In this document: positions 1 to 8,044 of the stretch, in pieces
Numbering within the stretch: the stretch's first letter is position 1
Layout: each line of letters starts with the position of its first letter
Assembly: GCF_030268885.1 (NCBI RefSeq)
Contig: NZ_BSSA01000007.1
Span: 239,558 to 303,557, forward strand
Direction: 5' to 3'
Length of the DNA stretch: 64,000 bases
Source of the DNA: Kitasatospora phosalacinea
Lineage (GTDB): Bacteria > Actinomycetota > Actinomycetes > Streptomycetales > Streptomycetaceae
Position numbers and translations under genes: made by a program
Notes under the pieces: generated by a model
Seen by the model: only the letters and a program-made list of their open reading frames with translations
Databases searched by the model: none
What the model was told of the DNA's origin: nothing

Positions 1-536
1 TCAACGCGATGCCGGGCATCCAGCACCGCGCCCCCGGCCCGATCGTCGCCCTGCTGGAGGACGAGCGGGTCACCGTCGAGCTGGTCAACGACGGCGTCCA
101 CCTGCACCCCTCGGTGGTCGAGCTGGCCTACGGCACGGCCGGCGCCGAACGGGTCGCGCTGATCACCGACGCGATGGGCGCGGCCGGCATGGGCGACGGC
201 CTGTACCCGCTCGGCCCGCTGCAGGTCCGGGTCGAGGACGGCGTGGCCCGCCTGGTCGAGGGCGGCTCCATCGCGGGCTCCACCCTCACCCTGGACGTCG
301 CCTTCCGCCGCGCCGTCACCGTCCTCGGCCTGTCCCTGAACCAGGCCGTCACCTCGCTGTCCACCGTCCCCGCCCGCCTGCTGGGCCTGGACGACACCAT
401 CGGCACCCTGGAGGCCGGAAAGAACGCCGACCTGGTCGTCCTCGACTCCGACAGCCACGAACTCGTCGCGGTGATGCGCCGCGGCGAGTGGATCGTCGGC
501 GCGGACCGCTTCGCCCGGGCCGGCAACCCGGCCTGA
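1..536 (+). CDS. nagA: N-acetylglucosamine-6-phosphate deacetylase, C-terminal part (cut by window edge)
   Basis: The reading frame is open from the first base and enters at the NAMPGIQHRAPG stretch typical of NagA. LVNDGVHLHP, ALITDAMGAAG and GSIAGSTLTLD follow, which are the metal-dependent amidohydrolase motifs around the catalytic Asp (ITDAMGAAG). The C-terminus has the usual GTLEAGKNADLVVLD. The family enzyme removes acetate from GlcNAc-6-phosphate in the cytoplasm during chitin and cell-wall amino-sugar recycling. About 178 residues are visible, so the N-terminal half and the promoter lie to the left of the window. The stop is TGA at 534-536. Confidence 0.93.
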   Translation, partial: NAMPGIQHRAPGPIVALLEDERVTVELVNDGVHLHPSVVELAYGTAGAERVALITDAMGAAGMGDGLYPLGPLQVRVEDGVARLVEGGSIAGSTLTLDVAFRRAVTVLGLSLNQAVTSLSTVPARLLGLDDTIGTLEAGKNADLVVLDSDSHELVAVMRRGEWIVGADRFARAGNPA

Positions 537-586
537 CCGGCCGCCGCCCGCCGAGGGCGGCCCGGCTCCCGGCACGCGTCACGGTC

Positions 587-622
587 GGGTGAGTAGCGGA
601 ACCTGCGCCTCGTTACTCACCC
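587..622. repeat. inverted repeat upstream of the aldolase start
   Basis: GGGTGAGTAGCG (587-598) and CGTTACTCACCC (611-622) are inverted copies matching at 11 of 12 positions, separated by 12 bases. The element ends 14 bases before the TTG start proposed for the aldolase. It could be an operator or a hairpin in the nagA-aldolase spacer. Nothing else in the sequence decides between these. Confidence 0.5.
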
Positions 623-636
623 ACCGGGAGTTCCCC

Positions 637-1494
637 TTGCCGCTCGCCCGCACCTCCGAGCTGCTCGCCGCCGCCGTCCACGACCGGCGCGGCCTGCCCG
701 CCTTCAACGTCATCACCCTGGAGCACGCCGAGGCCGTCGCCGCCGGCGCCGAGGCCGCCGGGACGCCCGTCGTGCTGCAGCTCAGCCAGAACGCGATCGC
801 CTACCGCGGCGGACGGCTGCTGCCGATCGCCCGCGCCTGCGCCGAGGTCGCCGCCGCCGCCCGCGTCCCGGTCTCGCTGCACCTCGACCACGTCGAGGAC
901 CCGGACCTGCTGCGCGCCGCCCCCGCCGCCGGGTTCTCCTCCGCGATGTTCGACGCCTCCGCGCTCCCGCACGACGAGAACGTCAAGGCCACCGCGGAGG
1001 CCACCGCCTGGGCCCACCGCCACGGCCTGCACCTGGAGGCCGAACTCGGCCGGGTCGGCGGCAAGGACGGCGAGCCGCCGCTCGACGCGCACGCCCCCGG
1101 CGCCCGCACCGACCCGGCCGAGGCCGCCCGCTACGTCGCCGACACCGGCGTGGACGCACTGGCCGTCGCGGTCGGCTCCGCGCACGCGATGACCACCCGC
1201 ACCGCCGCCCTGGACCACGCCCTGATCCGCGCCCTGGCCGCCGCCGTCCCCGTCCCGCTGGTCCTGCACGGCAGCTCCGGCGTCCCGGACGCCGCGCTCG
1301 CCGAGGCGGTCGCCGCGGGCATGGTGAAGGTCAACATCGGCACCGCGCTCAACCTCGCCTGCACCCCGGCGATCCGCGCCCACCTGACCGCCCACCCCAC
1401 CGCCACCGACCCGCGCCCCTACCTGTCCGCGGCCCGCGGGGCGATGGCGGCCACCGTCGAGCACCTGGCCCGGGTGGTCTCCGCCCGGGCCTGA
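637..1494 (+). CDS. class II (zinc-dependent) ketose-bisphosphate aldolase
   Basis: 285 residues. AFNVITLEHAEA opens the barrel, SLHLDHVEDPD carries the catalytic/zinc region, and GFSSAMFDAS, LEAELGRVGGKDGE, VLHGSSGVPD and VKVNIGTALN follow. These are hallmarks of the fructose/tagatose-bisphosphate aldolase family (FbaA, GatY, KbaY). The frame is open from a GTG at 589, but TTG at 637 is preceded by GGGAG at 626-630 with suitable spacing and gives the normal N-terminus, so I chose it. It lies about 100 bases after nagA on the same strand, which suggests amino-sugar or hexose catabolism. Substrate (fructose- versus tagatose-1,6-bisphosphate) cannot be decided from sequence. Confidence 0.88.
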   Translation: MPLARTSELLAAAVHDRRGLPAFNVITLEHAEAVAAGAEAAGTPVVLQLSQNAIAYRGGRLLPIARACAEVAAAARVPVSLHLDHVEDPDLLRAAPAAGFSSAMFDASALPHDENVKATAEATAWAHRHGLHLEAELGRVGGKDGEPPLDAHAPGARTDPAEAARYVADTGVDALAVAVGSAHAMTTRTAALDHALIRALAAAVPVPLVLHGSSGVPDAALAEAVAAGMVKVNIGTALNLACTPAIRAHLTAHPTATDPRPYLSAARGAMAATVEHLARVVSARA

Positions 1495-1500
1495 GCCGGG

Positions 1501-1524
1501 GGCGCGGGAGCCCTCCCCCGCGCC
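1501..1524. terminator. hairpin between convergent genes
   Basis: GGCGCGGG (1501-1508) pairs with CCCGCGCC (1517-1524) over an 8-base loop, in the short gap between the aldolase and the convergent CBM35-like gene. There is no T-run, as is usual for Streptomyces terminators. Confidence 0.5.
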
Positions 1525-1531
1525 GCGGCCG

Positions 1532-2503
1532 CTACTTCGGGTAGTCGTTGACGCTCATCGGCGTCAGCGCGACCTGGTCCAGCAGCACCGGGTTGCCCGC
1601 CCCCGCCGGGACGGTCAGCGTGATGGTGTTCGGCCCGGCCTGCAGCACCGGCCATATGTTGGTGCTGAACCAGGACTGGGCCGGGTCGGCGGCCGGGTTC
1701 TTCGAGTAGTTCTTGAAGGTCACCCCGCCCGCGTGCTCCTTGCCGTTGACGGTGACCTGCGCGGGCTGGTCGGTGCCGGTGTTGTTGAAGTGCAGCCAGA
1801 ACTTGGTCTGCCCGCCGGCGTCCGAGTTGACCGTCCAGGTGAAGGACGACCCGGCCTGCAGGACGAGGTAGCTGCCGTCGGCGGAGATCGCGCCCTTGAC
1901 CGTGCGGTCGGTCGCGGCGCCCGTCGCCTGCAGCTTGGACGCGTCGCTGATCGGCTCGGTCGCGGCGCTCGGGCTGGGCGCGGTGCTGCTCGCGGGCGCG
2001 CTGGGGCTGTTCGCGGCGTTCGCGTTCGCGGCCGCGGTCGGCGCGGCCTTGCCGGTCGGGTCGGCCGCGGGCTTGCCGTCCGGGTCGCCGGTGGAGAGGG
2101 CGACGCCCGCGCCGATCGCGATCGCGGCGACCACGGCGACGGCGCCGATGACCGCGGCCTTGCCGCGGCCCGCGGGCCGCTCCTCGCCGGGCCTCGGGCG
2201 CGAGCGCTCGGCGTACCGGGGCTGCTGGGGCAGCGCCGTGGTGACCTCCTGGCCGGGGCCGCCGGGGCCGCCGGGGCCGGGCGCGCCGCCGGGGCCCGGG
2301 CCGTACCCGGGCTGCGGGGCCTGCGGGTAGGCGGGCCGCTCGCCGTAGGTGGCGCGGCCGACCTCCATCGGGCGCTGGTAGCCGCCGCGGGGGCGGTCGG
2401 CGGCGGCGGGCTGCTCGCCCTCGGCCGGGCGGTACAGGTACGCGAAGGGGTCTTCCTCGCCCGCGCCCTCGGGCGCTGCGCCGCTGTTGCCGGGCGTGGT
2501 CAC
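1532..2503 (-). CDS. membrane-anchored protein with CBM35-like C-terminal domain
   Basis: 323 residues. The Pro/Gly-rich cytoplasmic N-terminus (about 1-115) is followed by one transmembrane helix (about 117-138, AAVIGAVAVVAAIAIGAGVA). An Ala/Ser/Thr/Pro-rich linker precedes a beta-sandwich-like domain (about 190-323) with ILVLQAGS-type strands, NTGTDQPAQVTVNG, WPVLQAGPNTITLTVPAG and a terminal LLDQVALTP. The last pattern is typical of CBM35-type carbohydrate-binding modules. No catalytic domain is present, so this is probably a surface sugar-binding protein rather than a hydrolase. It lies 76 bases from the cdgB stop on the same strand. The exact ligand is unknown. Confidence 0.7.
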   Translation of the reverse strand: MTTPGNSGAAPEGAGEEDPFAYLYRPAEGEQPAAADRPRGGYQRPMEVGRATYGERPAYPQAPQPGYGPGPGGAPGPGGPGGPGQEVTTALPQQPRYAERSRPRPGEERPAGRGKAAVIGAVAVVAAIAIGAGVALSTGDPDGKPAADPTGKAAPTAAANANAANSPSAPASSTAPSPSAATEPISDASKLQATGAATDRTVKGAISADGSYLVLQAGSSFTWTVNSDAGGQTKFWLHFNNTGTDQPAQVTVNGKEHAGGVTFKNYSKNPAADPAQSWFSTNIWPVLQAGPNTITLTVPAGAGNPVLLDQVALTPMSVNDYPK

Positions 2504-2579
2504 GTTCGACTCCCCTGGACTGGTTGCTCTCGTACCCAGGGCACCCTACCTGGCCCCGGTGAGCGGGGGGCAAACGGTC

Positions 2580-4370
2580 TCAGCCCGCCCGGCGGTGCGA
2601 GCGCTCGCCGCGCGAGCCCCGGGCGGCGCCGCCGCGGGTGCGCTTCTCGTCGTACATCCGCTCGTCCGCGGAGTGCAGCACCTCGTCGATGCTCATGCCG
2701 CAGCCGGCCCAGCCGATGCCGAGGCTGACGCCGACCCGCACCGCCCGGTTGTCGATCCGCATCGGCGGCAGGATCGCGCTGCGCAGCCGCCCGGCCAGCT
2801 CCTTGGCCTCCTCGCGGCCGATGTTGTCGGCGAGGACGACGAACTCGTCGCCGCTCATCCGGGCGACCGTGTCGCCCTCCCGTACGACCTGCTGGAGGCG
2901 GCGGGCGATCTCGATCAGCACGGCGTCGCCGGTGTTGTGGCCGTGCCGGTCGTTGACCAGCTTGAAGCCGTCGAGGTCGCAGTAGAGGACGGCGAGGCCG
3001 CGCTCCCCGGCGTGGGCGCCGCGGCGGTGGCCGTGCCAGAGGTCGCCGGGCGGGTGCTCGGCGGGGACGACGGCGTGCACGTGGTGGGCGGGGACGCCGG
3101 TGTGCTGCAGCACCTCCCCGGCGGCGAAGGCGGCCCGGTCGCGCTCCAGGGCCCCGTCGGGGGGCGCGTAGCCGTGCGCGGGGGGTACGGGCGCCTCGGC
3201 GGCCGCCCGGCCGTCCAGGGCGGCGTGGGCGGCCTGGTGGGGCTCCCCGGGGAGCGCCTGGCCGGGGACGTGGGCGGGGGGCGGTGCGACCGGACAGAGC
3301 CGGCGGGCGAGCCGGGCCCGCAGTTCGGCGCCGTTGGGCAGTCCGGTGAGCGCGTCGTGGCTGGCCCGGTGGGCGAGCTGCAGCTCGTGCCGCTTGCGGT
3401 CCTCGATGTCCTCGACGTGGGTGAGCAGGAAGCTGGGGCCCTCGGCGGCGTCGGCGACCACCGAGTTGCGCAGGCAGACCCACTGGTAGCCGCCGTCGCG
3501 CCGGGACAGCCGCAGCTCGGCCCGGCCGCCCTCGGCGCTGGTGCGCAGCAGCAGGTCCAGGTCGTCCGGGTGGACCAGGTCGACGAAGCGCTGCTGGCGC
3601 AGGGCGGCCCGGGGGCGGCCCAGCAGTCGGCACAGGGCGTCGTTGACGCGGCTGAGCTGGCCGGTGGCCTCGCCGTGCAGTTCGGTGATGGCCATCCCGC
3701 TGGGGGCGTACTCGAAGGCCTGCCGGAAGGACTCCTCGCTGGCCCGCAGGGCCTGCTGCTCCTTCTCCAGCCGGGCCAGGGCGCGCTGCATCTCGGCCCG
3801 CAGCCGGGCGTTGCCGATGGCTATGGAGGCCTGCAGGGAGAACATCTCCAGGGCTTCGCGGGTCCAGGCGCCGGGCCGCTTGCCGCTGCGCGGGCGGTCG
3901 ACCGAGAGGATGCCGAGCAGGTCGCCCCCGGCGCTGTACATCGGGGCGAGCAGGACGTCGGAGGGGTGCCAGTCGTTGCCGTAGACGGGCATCGGGCCGT
4001 CGCCGGTCCAGGTGGGGACGTCGGTGGCGATGGCCCAGCCGCGGTCGTGCGGCAGGAAGCGCAGGGTGCCCCAGTGGTCGGCGACCTGGAGCATCCGCTC
4101 CCAGGACTCCCGGGAGCCGACCTGGCCGAGCAGGACGGCGGGGCCGCCGAAGGTGCTCTCCTCGATCTCCCAGACGGCGGCGACCACCAGGTCGCCGTCG
4201 GGGCGGACCAGGCTGACCGCGGCGGCGTCGAACCCGAGCCCGTGGACCGCGCCCTCGACGACCGCCTGCAGGGTCCCCGCCAGGCTCCGGGCAGCGTTGA
4301 GGTCCGCCACGACCCGGTGCAAGGTGCGGAGGGTCGCGAGGCGGACGTAGGGCTCCGACTCGGCTTCCAT
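2580..4370 (-). CDS. cdgB: GAF-PAS-GGDEF diguanylate cyclase (CdgB type)
   Basis: 596 residues. A GAF domain (about 13-190) is followed by a coiled linker (190-212), a PAS/PAC domain (about 211-325) and a GGDEF domain that starts at SHDALTGLPN (337-346). The signature reads SGDEF (506-510) and is preceded by an RxxD inhibitory site (497-500, REGD) at the canonical five-residue spacing. About 98 Pro/His/Ala-rich residues (360-457) separate the first GGDEF helix from VLYCDLDGFKLVND. ATG at 4370 was chosen over the longer frame because GGGGAG sits just upstream. Family members make cyclic di-GMP from two GTP. In Streptomyces, CdgB controls development under BldD. The SG variant is usually still active, but that is not shown here. 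Confidence 0.85.
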   Translation of the reverse strand: MEAESEPYVRLATLRTLHRVVADLNAARSLAGTLQAVVEGAVHGLGFDAAAVSLVRPDGDLVVAAVWEIEESTFGGPAVLLGQVGSRESWERMLQVADHWGTLRFLPHDRGWAIATDVPTWTGDGPMPVYGNDWHPSDVLLAPMYSAGGDLLGILSVDRPRSGKRPGAWTREALEMFSLQASIAIGNARLRAEMQRALARLEKEQQALRASEESFRQAFEYAPSGMAITELHGEATGQLSRVNDALCRLLGRPRAALRQQRFVDLVHPDDLDLLLRTSAEGGRAELRLSRRDGGYQWVCLRNSVVADAAEGPSFLLTHVEDIEDRKRHELQLAHRASHDALTGLPNGAELRARLARRLCPVAPPPAHVPGQALPGEPHQAAHAALDGRAAAEAPVPPAHGYAPPDGALERDRAAFAAGEVLQHTGVPAHHVHAVVPAEHPPGDLWHGHRRGAHAGERGLAVLYCDLDGFKLVNDRHGHNTGDAVLIEIARRLQQVVREGDTVARMSGDEFVVLADNIGREEAKELAGRLRSAILPPMRIDNRAVRVGVSLGIGWAGCGMSIDEVLHSADERMYDEKRTRGGAARGSRGERSHRRAG

Positions 4371-4486
4371 GCGGGGGCTCCCCGGCTGCTTCGGATGGTT
4401 CTTGAAAGGTTGTCGTCCGATTGCCAGAAGAACTGAATCACAGGGAGCACTGCGATAGGCACGCTCGGTCAGCAATAGCCGGTGAC

Positions 4487-4502
4487 TGTGACTCAAATCA
4501 CA
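4487..4502. promoter_or_regulatory. CRP-like palindrome TGTGA-N6-TCACA
   Basis: TGTGACTCAAATCACA matches the cAMP-receptor-protein consensus half-sites exactly, with the correct 6-base spacer. It lies in the divergent spacer between cdgB (starts 4370) and the flavin reductase-like gene (starts 4604). Streptomyces Crp recognises a related GTG-N8-CAC core. The surrounding AT content is unusually high for this genome. Confidence 0.6.
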
Positions 4503-4590
4503 TAATGATAGGGCGGGTGCGCCTCCGGACCGGGCGGACCTACGACCGGACTACGACCAGGGCCCGATACCGGCGCCCCCGACCGGCGAC

Positions 4591-4596
4591 TAGCGT
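4591..4596 (+). promoter_or_regulatory. -10 element of a leaderless promoter
   Basis: TAGCGT ends 7 bases before the GTG at 4604, so transcription would begin at the start codon itself. No convincing -35 is seen. Confidence 0.55.
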
Positions 4597-4603
4597 GCGG
4601 TAC

Positions 4604-5158
4604 GTGTACAGCTCCCAGCAGTCCCCCGCCGCCCCCGCGGCCCCCGCCCCCGCGGCGGCGGCCGACGCCACCCCCGAGGAGTTCCGGGCCGCCCTCGGGC
4701 AGCTCGCCGCGGGCGTCTCGCTGCTGACCGTGCACGACCCCGAGGACGGCGAGGACGCGGGCATGACCGCCACCTCGTTCCTGTCGGTGTCGCTGGAGCC
4801 GCCGCTGGTGCTGGTCTCGGTCCGCGAGGACTCGCGGATGGACGAGCTGCTGGCCCGGGCCGAGACCTGGGCGGTGTCGCTGCTGGGCGAGGAGCACCGC
4901 ACCCTGGCCTCCCGGTTCGCGATGAAGGGCCGGCTCAGCGACCGGCTGCTGTTCGCCGACGCCGCCTGGCACCGCGGCCCGCGCAGCGGCGCCCCGCTGG
5001 TCGACGGCGCACTGGCCACCGTGGAGTGCCGCACCGAGCAGCGCGTCCCGGCCGGGGACCACACCCTGGTGCTCGGCCGCGTCCTGTCCGCCCGGGTGCC
5101 CTCCCCCGCCGGGCGGCCGCTGCTGTACCTGCGCGGCGGCTACCGGCAGCTCGGCTGA
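4604..5158 (+). CDS. flavin reductase-like domain protein
   Basis: 184 residues. An Ala/Pro-rich N-terminus (about 1-24) is followed by FRAALGQLAAGVSLLTVHD, MTATSFLSVSLEPPLVLVSV, WAVSLLGEEHRTLASRFA and LEHTLVLGRVL-like strands. This is the FMN-binding split-barrel of NAD(P)H:flavin oxidoreductases that often serve two-component monooxygenases. The frame is open upstream to 4421, but GTG 4604 sits exactly 7 bases after a TAGCGT -10 box, consistent with a leaderless transcript. Its stop lies 7 bases from the convergent arfB stop. The partner oxygenase, if any, is not in the window. Confidence 0.8.
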   Translation: MYSSQQSPAAPAAPAPAAAADATPEEFRAALGQLAAGVSLLTVHDPEDGEDAGMTATSFLSVSLEPPLVLVSVREDSRMDELLARAETWAVSLLGEEHRTLASRFAMKGRLSDRLLFADAAWHRGPRSGAPLVDGALATVECRTEQRVPAGDHTLVLGRVLSARVPSPAGRPLLYLRGGYRQLG

Positions 5159-5165
5159 CGACCCG

Positions 5166-5594
5166 TCACTCCGGACGGATCCGGCCCCGGCCCTGCTTCA
5201 GCCCCGAGCGGTGCCGCTTGTTCTCCAGCCGCCGCTCGACCGTGCCGCGGCTCGGCTTGGTGGCCCGCCGGGCCTTCGGCGGCGGCGCGGTGGCCTCCCC
5301 CAGCAGCGCGGCCAGCCGGGCCGCGGCCACCTCCCGGTTGCGCCACTGCGAGCGGTGCTCGGAGGCCCGGACCACCAGCACCCCGTCCACCAGCCGGGAG
5401 GCCAGCCGCTCCAGGGCGCGCTCCTTCCACACCGCGGGCAGCGCCTCGGAGGCCGCCAGGTCCCACCGGAGCTCGACCCGCGAGTCGGAGGTGTTCACGT
5501 GCTGCCCGCCGGGGCCGGAGGAACGGGAGAAGCGCCAGACGAGCTCGGCGTCGGGCACGACCACCGAACCCCGTACGCGCACGGGCTCAGTCAT
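5166..5594 (-). CDS. arfB: ribosome-rescue peptidyl-tRNA hydrolase ArfB (YaeJ/ICT1 family)
   Basis: 142 residues. The RF1-like catalytic loop SGPGGQHVN contains the essential GGQ. It is followed by TSDSRVELRWD, and the C-terminal tail (about 108-142, KARRATKPSRGTVERRLENK and beyond) is strongly basic. In the family that tail inserts into the empty mRNA channel of stalled ribosomes. The length fits ArfB rather than a true release factor, which would have domains for stop-codon reading. ATG at 5594 is preferred. ATG codons at 5603 and 5606 are possible alternatives because no clear ribosome binding site separates them. Confidence 0.9.
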   Translation of the reverse strand: MTEPVRVRGSVVVPDAELVWRFSRSSGPGGQHVNTSDSRVELRWDLAASEALPAVWKERALERLASRLVDGVLVVRASEHRSQWRNREVAAARLAALLGEATAPPPKARRATKPSRGTVERRLENKRHRSGLKQGRGRIRPE

Positions 5595-5658
5595 GCCGCC
5601 CATCATCCCGCCCGCCCCCGGCCCCGTCACCTGGTTAAGCCCGCTCCGGCCGAAGCGG

Positions 5659-5664
5659 CACAAT
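5659..5664 (+). promoter_or_regulatory. -10 element of a leaderless promoter
   Basis: CACAAT lies 7 bases before GTG 5672. TTAAGC at 5635-5640, 18 bases further upstream, could serve as the -35. Confidence 0.55.
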
Positions 5665-5671
5665 GGCGGGC

Positions 5672-6163
5672 GTGATCGAGCTCGGCTACTCCCTCTCCAC
5701 CCGCTTCCCCGACCCCCCGCAGACCGACTACCGCACCGCGTCGGTCCGTTCGCTGCGGCACGACCTGTTCGCGGGCGACGTGTACCTGGAGACGGACGAG
5801 GGCGCGGGCCTGGAGACCCGCTGGCACTGGGTCCCGGTGCTGGACTTCGCCTGGGCGGTGTGCGACATCGCCGAACGGCTCGACGAGGGCCCGCGGGGCA
5901 GCCGGGAGGCCCGGGTCCGCACCGAGGACCTCGACTTCACCCAGAACACCGAGCTGCTGCGCTTCGCCCGCCGGTTCGGCTGGGTCGAGATCACCGCGAC
6001 CTGGCTGCCCGACGAGGAGCCGCTGGTCGTCCGGCACGCCGAACTGCGCCGCGAGGCCCGGGACTTCCTGCAGGACCTGCTGGCCGACCTGACCGAGCTG
6101 CACGAGGGACTCGCCGACAACCCCAACGTCTGGACCCTGCAGGGCCGCTACCCGAGAATCTGA
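5672..6163 (+). CDS. conserved actinobacterial hypothetical protein
   Basis: 163 residues, soluble and acidic. It has an N-terminal IELGYSLSTRFPDPPQTDYRTASVRSLRHD segment (continuing to about residue 31), a central WHWVPVLDFAWAVCDIAERL helix and a C-terminal alpha-helical part ending in VWTLQGRYPRI. I do not recognise a domain of known function. An in-frame ATG at 5663 exists, but GTG at 5672 is placed exactly 7 bases after a CACAAT -10 box, which favours a leaderless start. It is divergent from arfB (77 bases between the starts) and upstream of terD on the same strand. Confidence 0.75.
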   Translation: MIELGYSLSTRFPDPPQTDYRTASVRSLRHDLFAGDVYLETDEGAGLETRWHWVPVLDFAWAVCDIAERLDEGPRGSREARVRTEDLDFTQNTELLRFARRFGWVEITATWLPDEEPLVVRHAELRREARDFLQDLLADLTELHEGLADNPNVWTLQGRYPRI

Positions 6164-6279
6164 GTCCTGCGCCGGGCACCGCCCGGGCGGAGGAATCCGT
6201 CCGTCCGCGAATCGGTGGAACCAACGACCGCCCGTCCGGCGTTCTCTGGGCAAAACCGACCGAAGGGACACCACAGACC

Positions 6280-6855
6280 ATGCCCGTGAGCCTCTCCAAG
6301 GGTGGCAACGTCTCGCTGACCAAGGAAGCCCCCGGCCTGACCGCGGTCACCGTCGGCCTCGGCTGGGACGTGCGCACCACCACCGGTGCCGAGTTCGACC
6401 TCGACGCCAGCGCGATCGTCCTGAACGGCGAGGGCAAGGTCTACTCGGACCGGCACTTCGTCTTCTTCAACAACACCAGCACCCCGGACAGCACCGTCGT
6501 GCACACCGGCGACAACCGCACCGGCGAGGGCGCGGGCGACGACGAGCAGATCAACGTCAACCTGGCCGCGCTGCCCGCCGACGTGCAGCGGATCACCTTC
6601 CCGGTGTCGATCTACGACGGCAACAACCGCGGCCAGAGCTTCGGCCAGGTCCGCAACGCCTACATCCGGGTGCTGAACCAGGCCGGCGGCGCCGAGATCG
6701 CCCGCTACGACCTCTCCGAGGACGCCGCCACCGAGACCGCGATGGTCTTCGGCGAGCTCTACCGCAACGGCGCCGAGTGGAAGTTCCGCGCCATCGGCCA
6801 GGGCTACGCCTCCGGCCTGGTCGGCATCGCCCAGGACTTCGGCGTCAACGTCTGA
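6280..6855 (+). CDS. TerD family protein (calcium-binding, tellurium-resistance type)
   Basis: 191 residues. MPVSLSKGGNVSL, TVGLGWDVR, FDLDASAIVLN, FVFFNN, GDNRTGEGAGDDEQINV and FPVSIYDGN are the conserved TerD signatures, including the paired Asp-rich loops that bind Ca2+ in family structures. In actinomycetes these proteins are abundant and linked to stress and development. Only some take part in tellurite resistance, and no other ter gene is present here. GAAGGGA at 6261-6267 is the likely ribosome binding site. Confidence 0.92.
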   Translation: MPVSLSKGGNVSLTKEAPGLTAVTVGLGWDVRTTTGAEFDLDASAIVLNGEGKVYSDRHFVFFNNTSTPDSTVVHTGDNRTGEGAGDDEQINVNLAALPADVQRITFPVSIYDGNNRGQSFGQVRNAYIRVLNQAGGAEIARYDLSEDAATETAMVFGELYRNGAEWKFRAIGQGYASGLVGIAQDFGVNV

Positions 6856-6862
6856 CGACCCG

Positions 6863-6920
6863 CGGCAGCACGCGCAACGGCCCCCCGGAAGGCTCCGGGG
6901 GGCCGTTGCGCGTGCTGCCG
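6863..6920. terminator. long perfect hairpin, bidirectional terminator
   Basis: A 27-base-pair perfect stem (6863-6889 with 6894-6920) closes on the 4-base loop AGGC. It lies between terD and the convergent coiled-coil gene, whose stop is at 6923. It should end transcription from both sides. Confidence 0.9.
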
Positions 6921-6922
6921 GG

Positions 6923-7930
6923 TCAGGAACGACCGGCCCGCAGCTCGGGCAGCTCCAGCAGCTCGGTCTCGTCGTGCGCGGTCAGGTCGACCACCTCGGG
7001 CTCGGTGTCCGACTCGGCGTGCTGGTGGCTCGGCGACTGCTCCACCGCCCGGTGCGCGGGCGGCGCGGCGTCCACCGGGGCCGCGTCCAGCACCGCGTAG
7101 CGCTCGCTGTCGGCCAGCGCCTCGTCGCCCACCACGTCCGCCAGGTCGCCGACCGCGGGCGCCGGGGCACCGGACCGCAGCGCGGTCCGGGCGGTGCCGG
7201 GACGGCCGAAGAAGCTGAACGCGGTGGCCCGCGGCCGCTGCGGCGCGGGCACGACCGGCCGGGCGGCCTCCTGCGCGGGCAGCGCCGGACCGACCGGGCG
7301 CAGCGCGGCCGAACCGGTGGCCGGCACCGGCTCCGGCATCTTCGGGCGCAGCTCGACCTGGGCCCGCTCGTCCACCGCGCGGCGCGCCTCGGCGACCGCC
7401 GCCTGCCGCTCCAGGTGCCGCATCGCGGCCTGGGCCCGGACGAACGAGGCGGGGGTGACGGGGTGCTTGGGGCGGGCGGCCTCCACCGCCCTGCGGGCCG
7501 CCTCGGCCTCCTTCAGGGCCTGCTCGGCGACCATCACGGCGCGCTCGCGCAGCAGCCGGGCGATCTCAGTCTCGGCCTTGGCCAGCCGGGACTTCTCCGC
7601 GGTCAGCCGACGCCCGAACCGGGTGGCCCGCTCCTCGGCGACCTCGGCCGCGTACTCGGCCTCGGCGATCTGCTCCTCGTAGCGCTCCTCGGCGCGCAGC
7701 CGGCGCACCACCGCGAGCTCGGCGGCGGTCCGGGCGGCCCGGTCGCGCTGGCGCAGCACCAGGGCCAGGCCGACCACGGCGACCACGGCGGCGACCCCGA
7801 CCGAGCGGGCCACGACCTGGTCCGGACTGGCCACCAGCGCGGCCACCGCCGCGACCACGAGCACGCCGGAGGCGACCGGGGGCAGCAGCCGGCCGAGGAC
7901 GGAGGAATGACGGTGGCGTCCGCGAGACAT
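6923..7930 (-). CDS. membrane protein with two N-terminal TM helices and a long coiled coil
   Basis: 335 residues. Two hydrophobic helices lie at about 15-33 and 42-60. A charged Ala/Glu/Arg coiled coil (about 62-150) contains EERYEEQIAEAEYAAEVAEE and RLTAEKSRLAKAETEIARLL. A Pro/Ala-rich region and an acidic tail (about 290-335) follow. No enzymatic motif is visible. ATG 7930 lies 6 bases after a TAGTTT box, suggesting a leaderless transcript. It lies downstream of the folate operon on the same strand. A scaffold or cell-envelope role is only a guess. Confidence 0.75.
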   Translation of the reverse strand: MSRGRHRHSSVLGRLLPPVASGVLVVAAVAALVASPDQVVARSVGVAAVVAVVGLALVLRQRDRAARTAAELAVVRRLRAEERYEEQIAEAEYAAEVAEERATRFGRRLTAEKSRLAKAETEIARLLRERAVMVAEQALKEAEAARRAVEAARPKHPVTPASFVRAQAAMRHLERQAAVAEARRAVDERAQVELRPKMPEPVPATGSAALRPVGPALPAQEAARPVVPAPQRPRATAFSFFGRPGTARTALRSGAPAPAVGDLADVVGDEALADSERYAVLDAAPVDAAPPAHRAVEQSPSHQHAESDTEPEVVDLTAHDETELLELPELRAGRS

Positions 7931-7936
7931 GGCTAG

Positions 7937-7942
7937 AAACTA
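7937..7942 (-). promoter_or_regulatory. -10 element of a leaderless promoter
   Basis: TAGTTT (read on the minus strand) is 6 bases before ATG 7930. Confidence 0.5.
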
Positions 7943-8044
7943 GCGTGCGAATCGCGGCGCTGTCAGCCTCGCCCCCCATTCGGGCCTTGACAGTCCGTGA
8001 GGACCACGGAAGGCCACCGGCCGGTGACGCCCCGTCAGCGGCCG

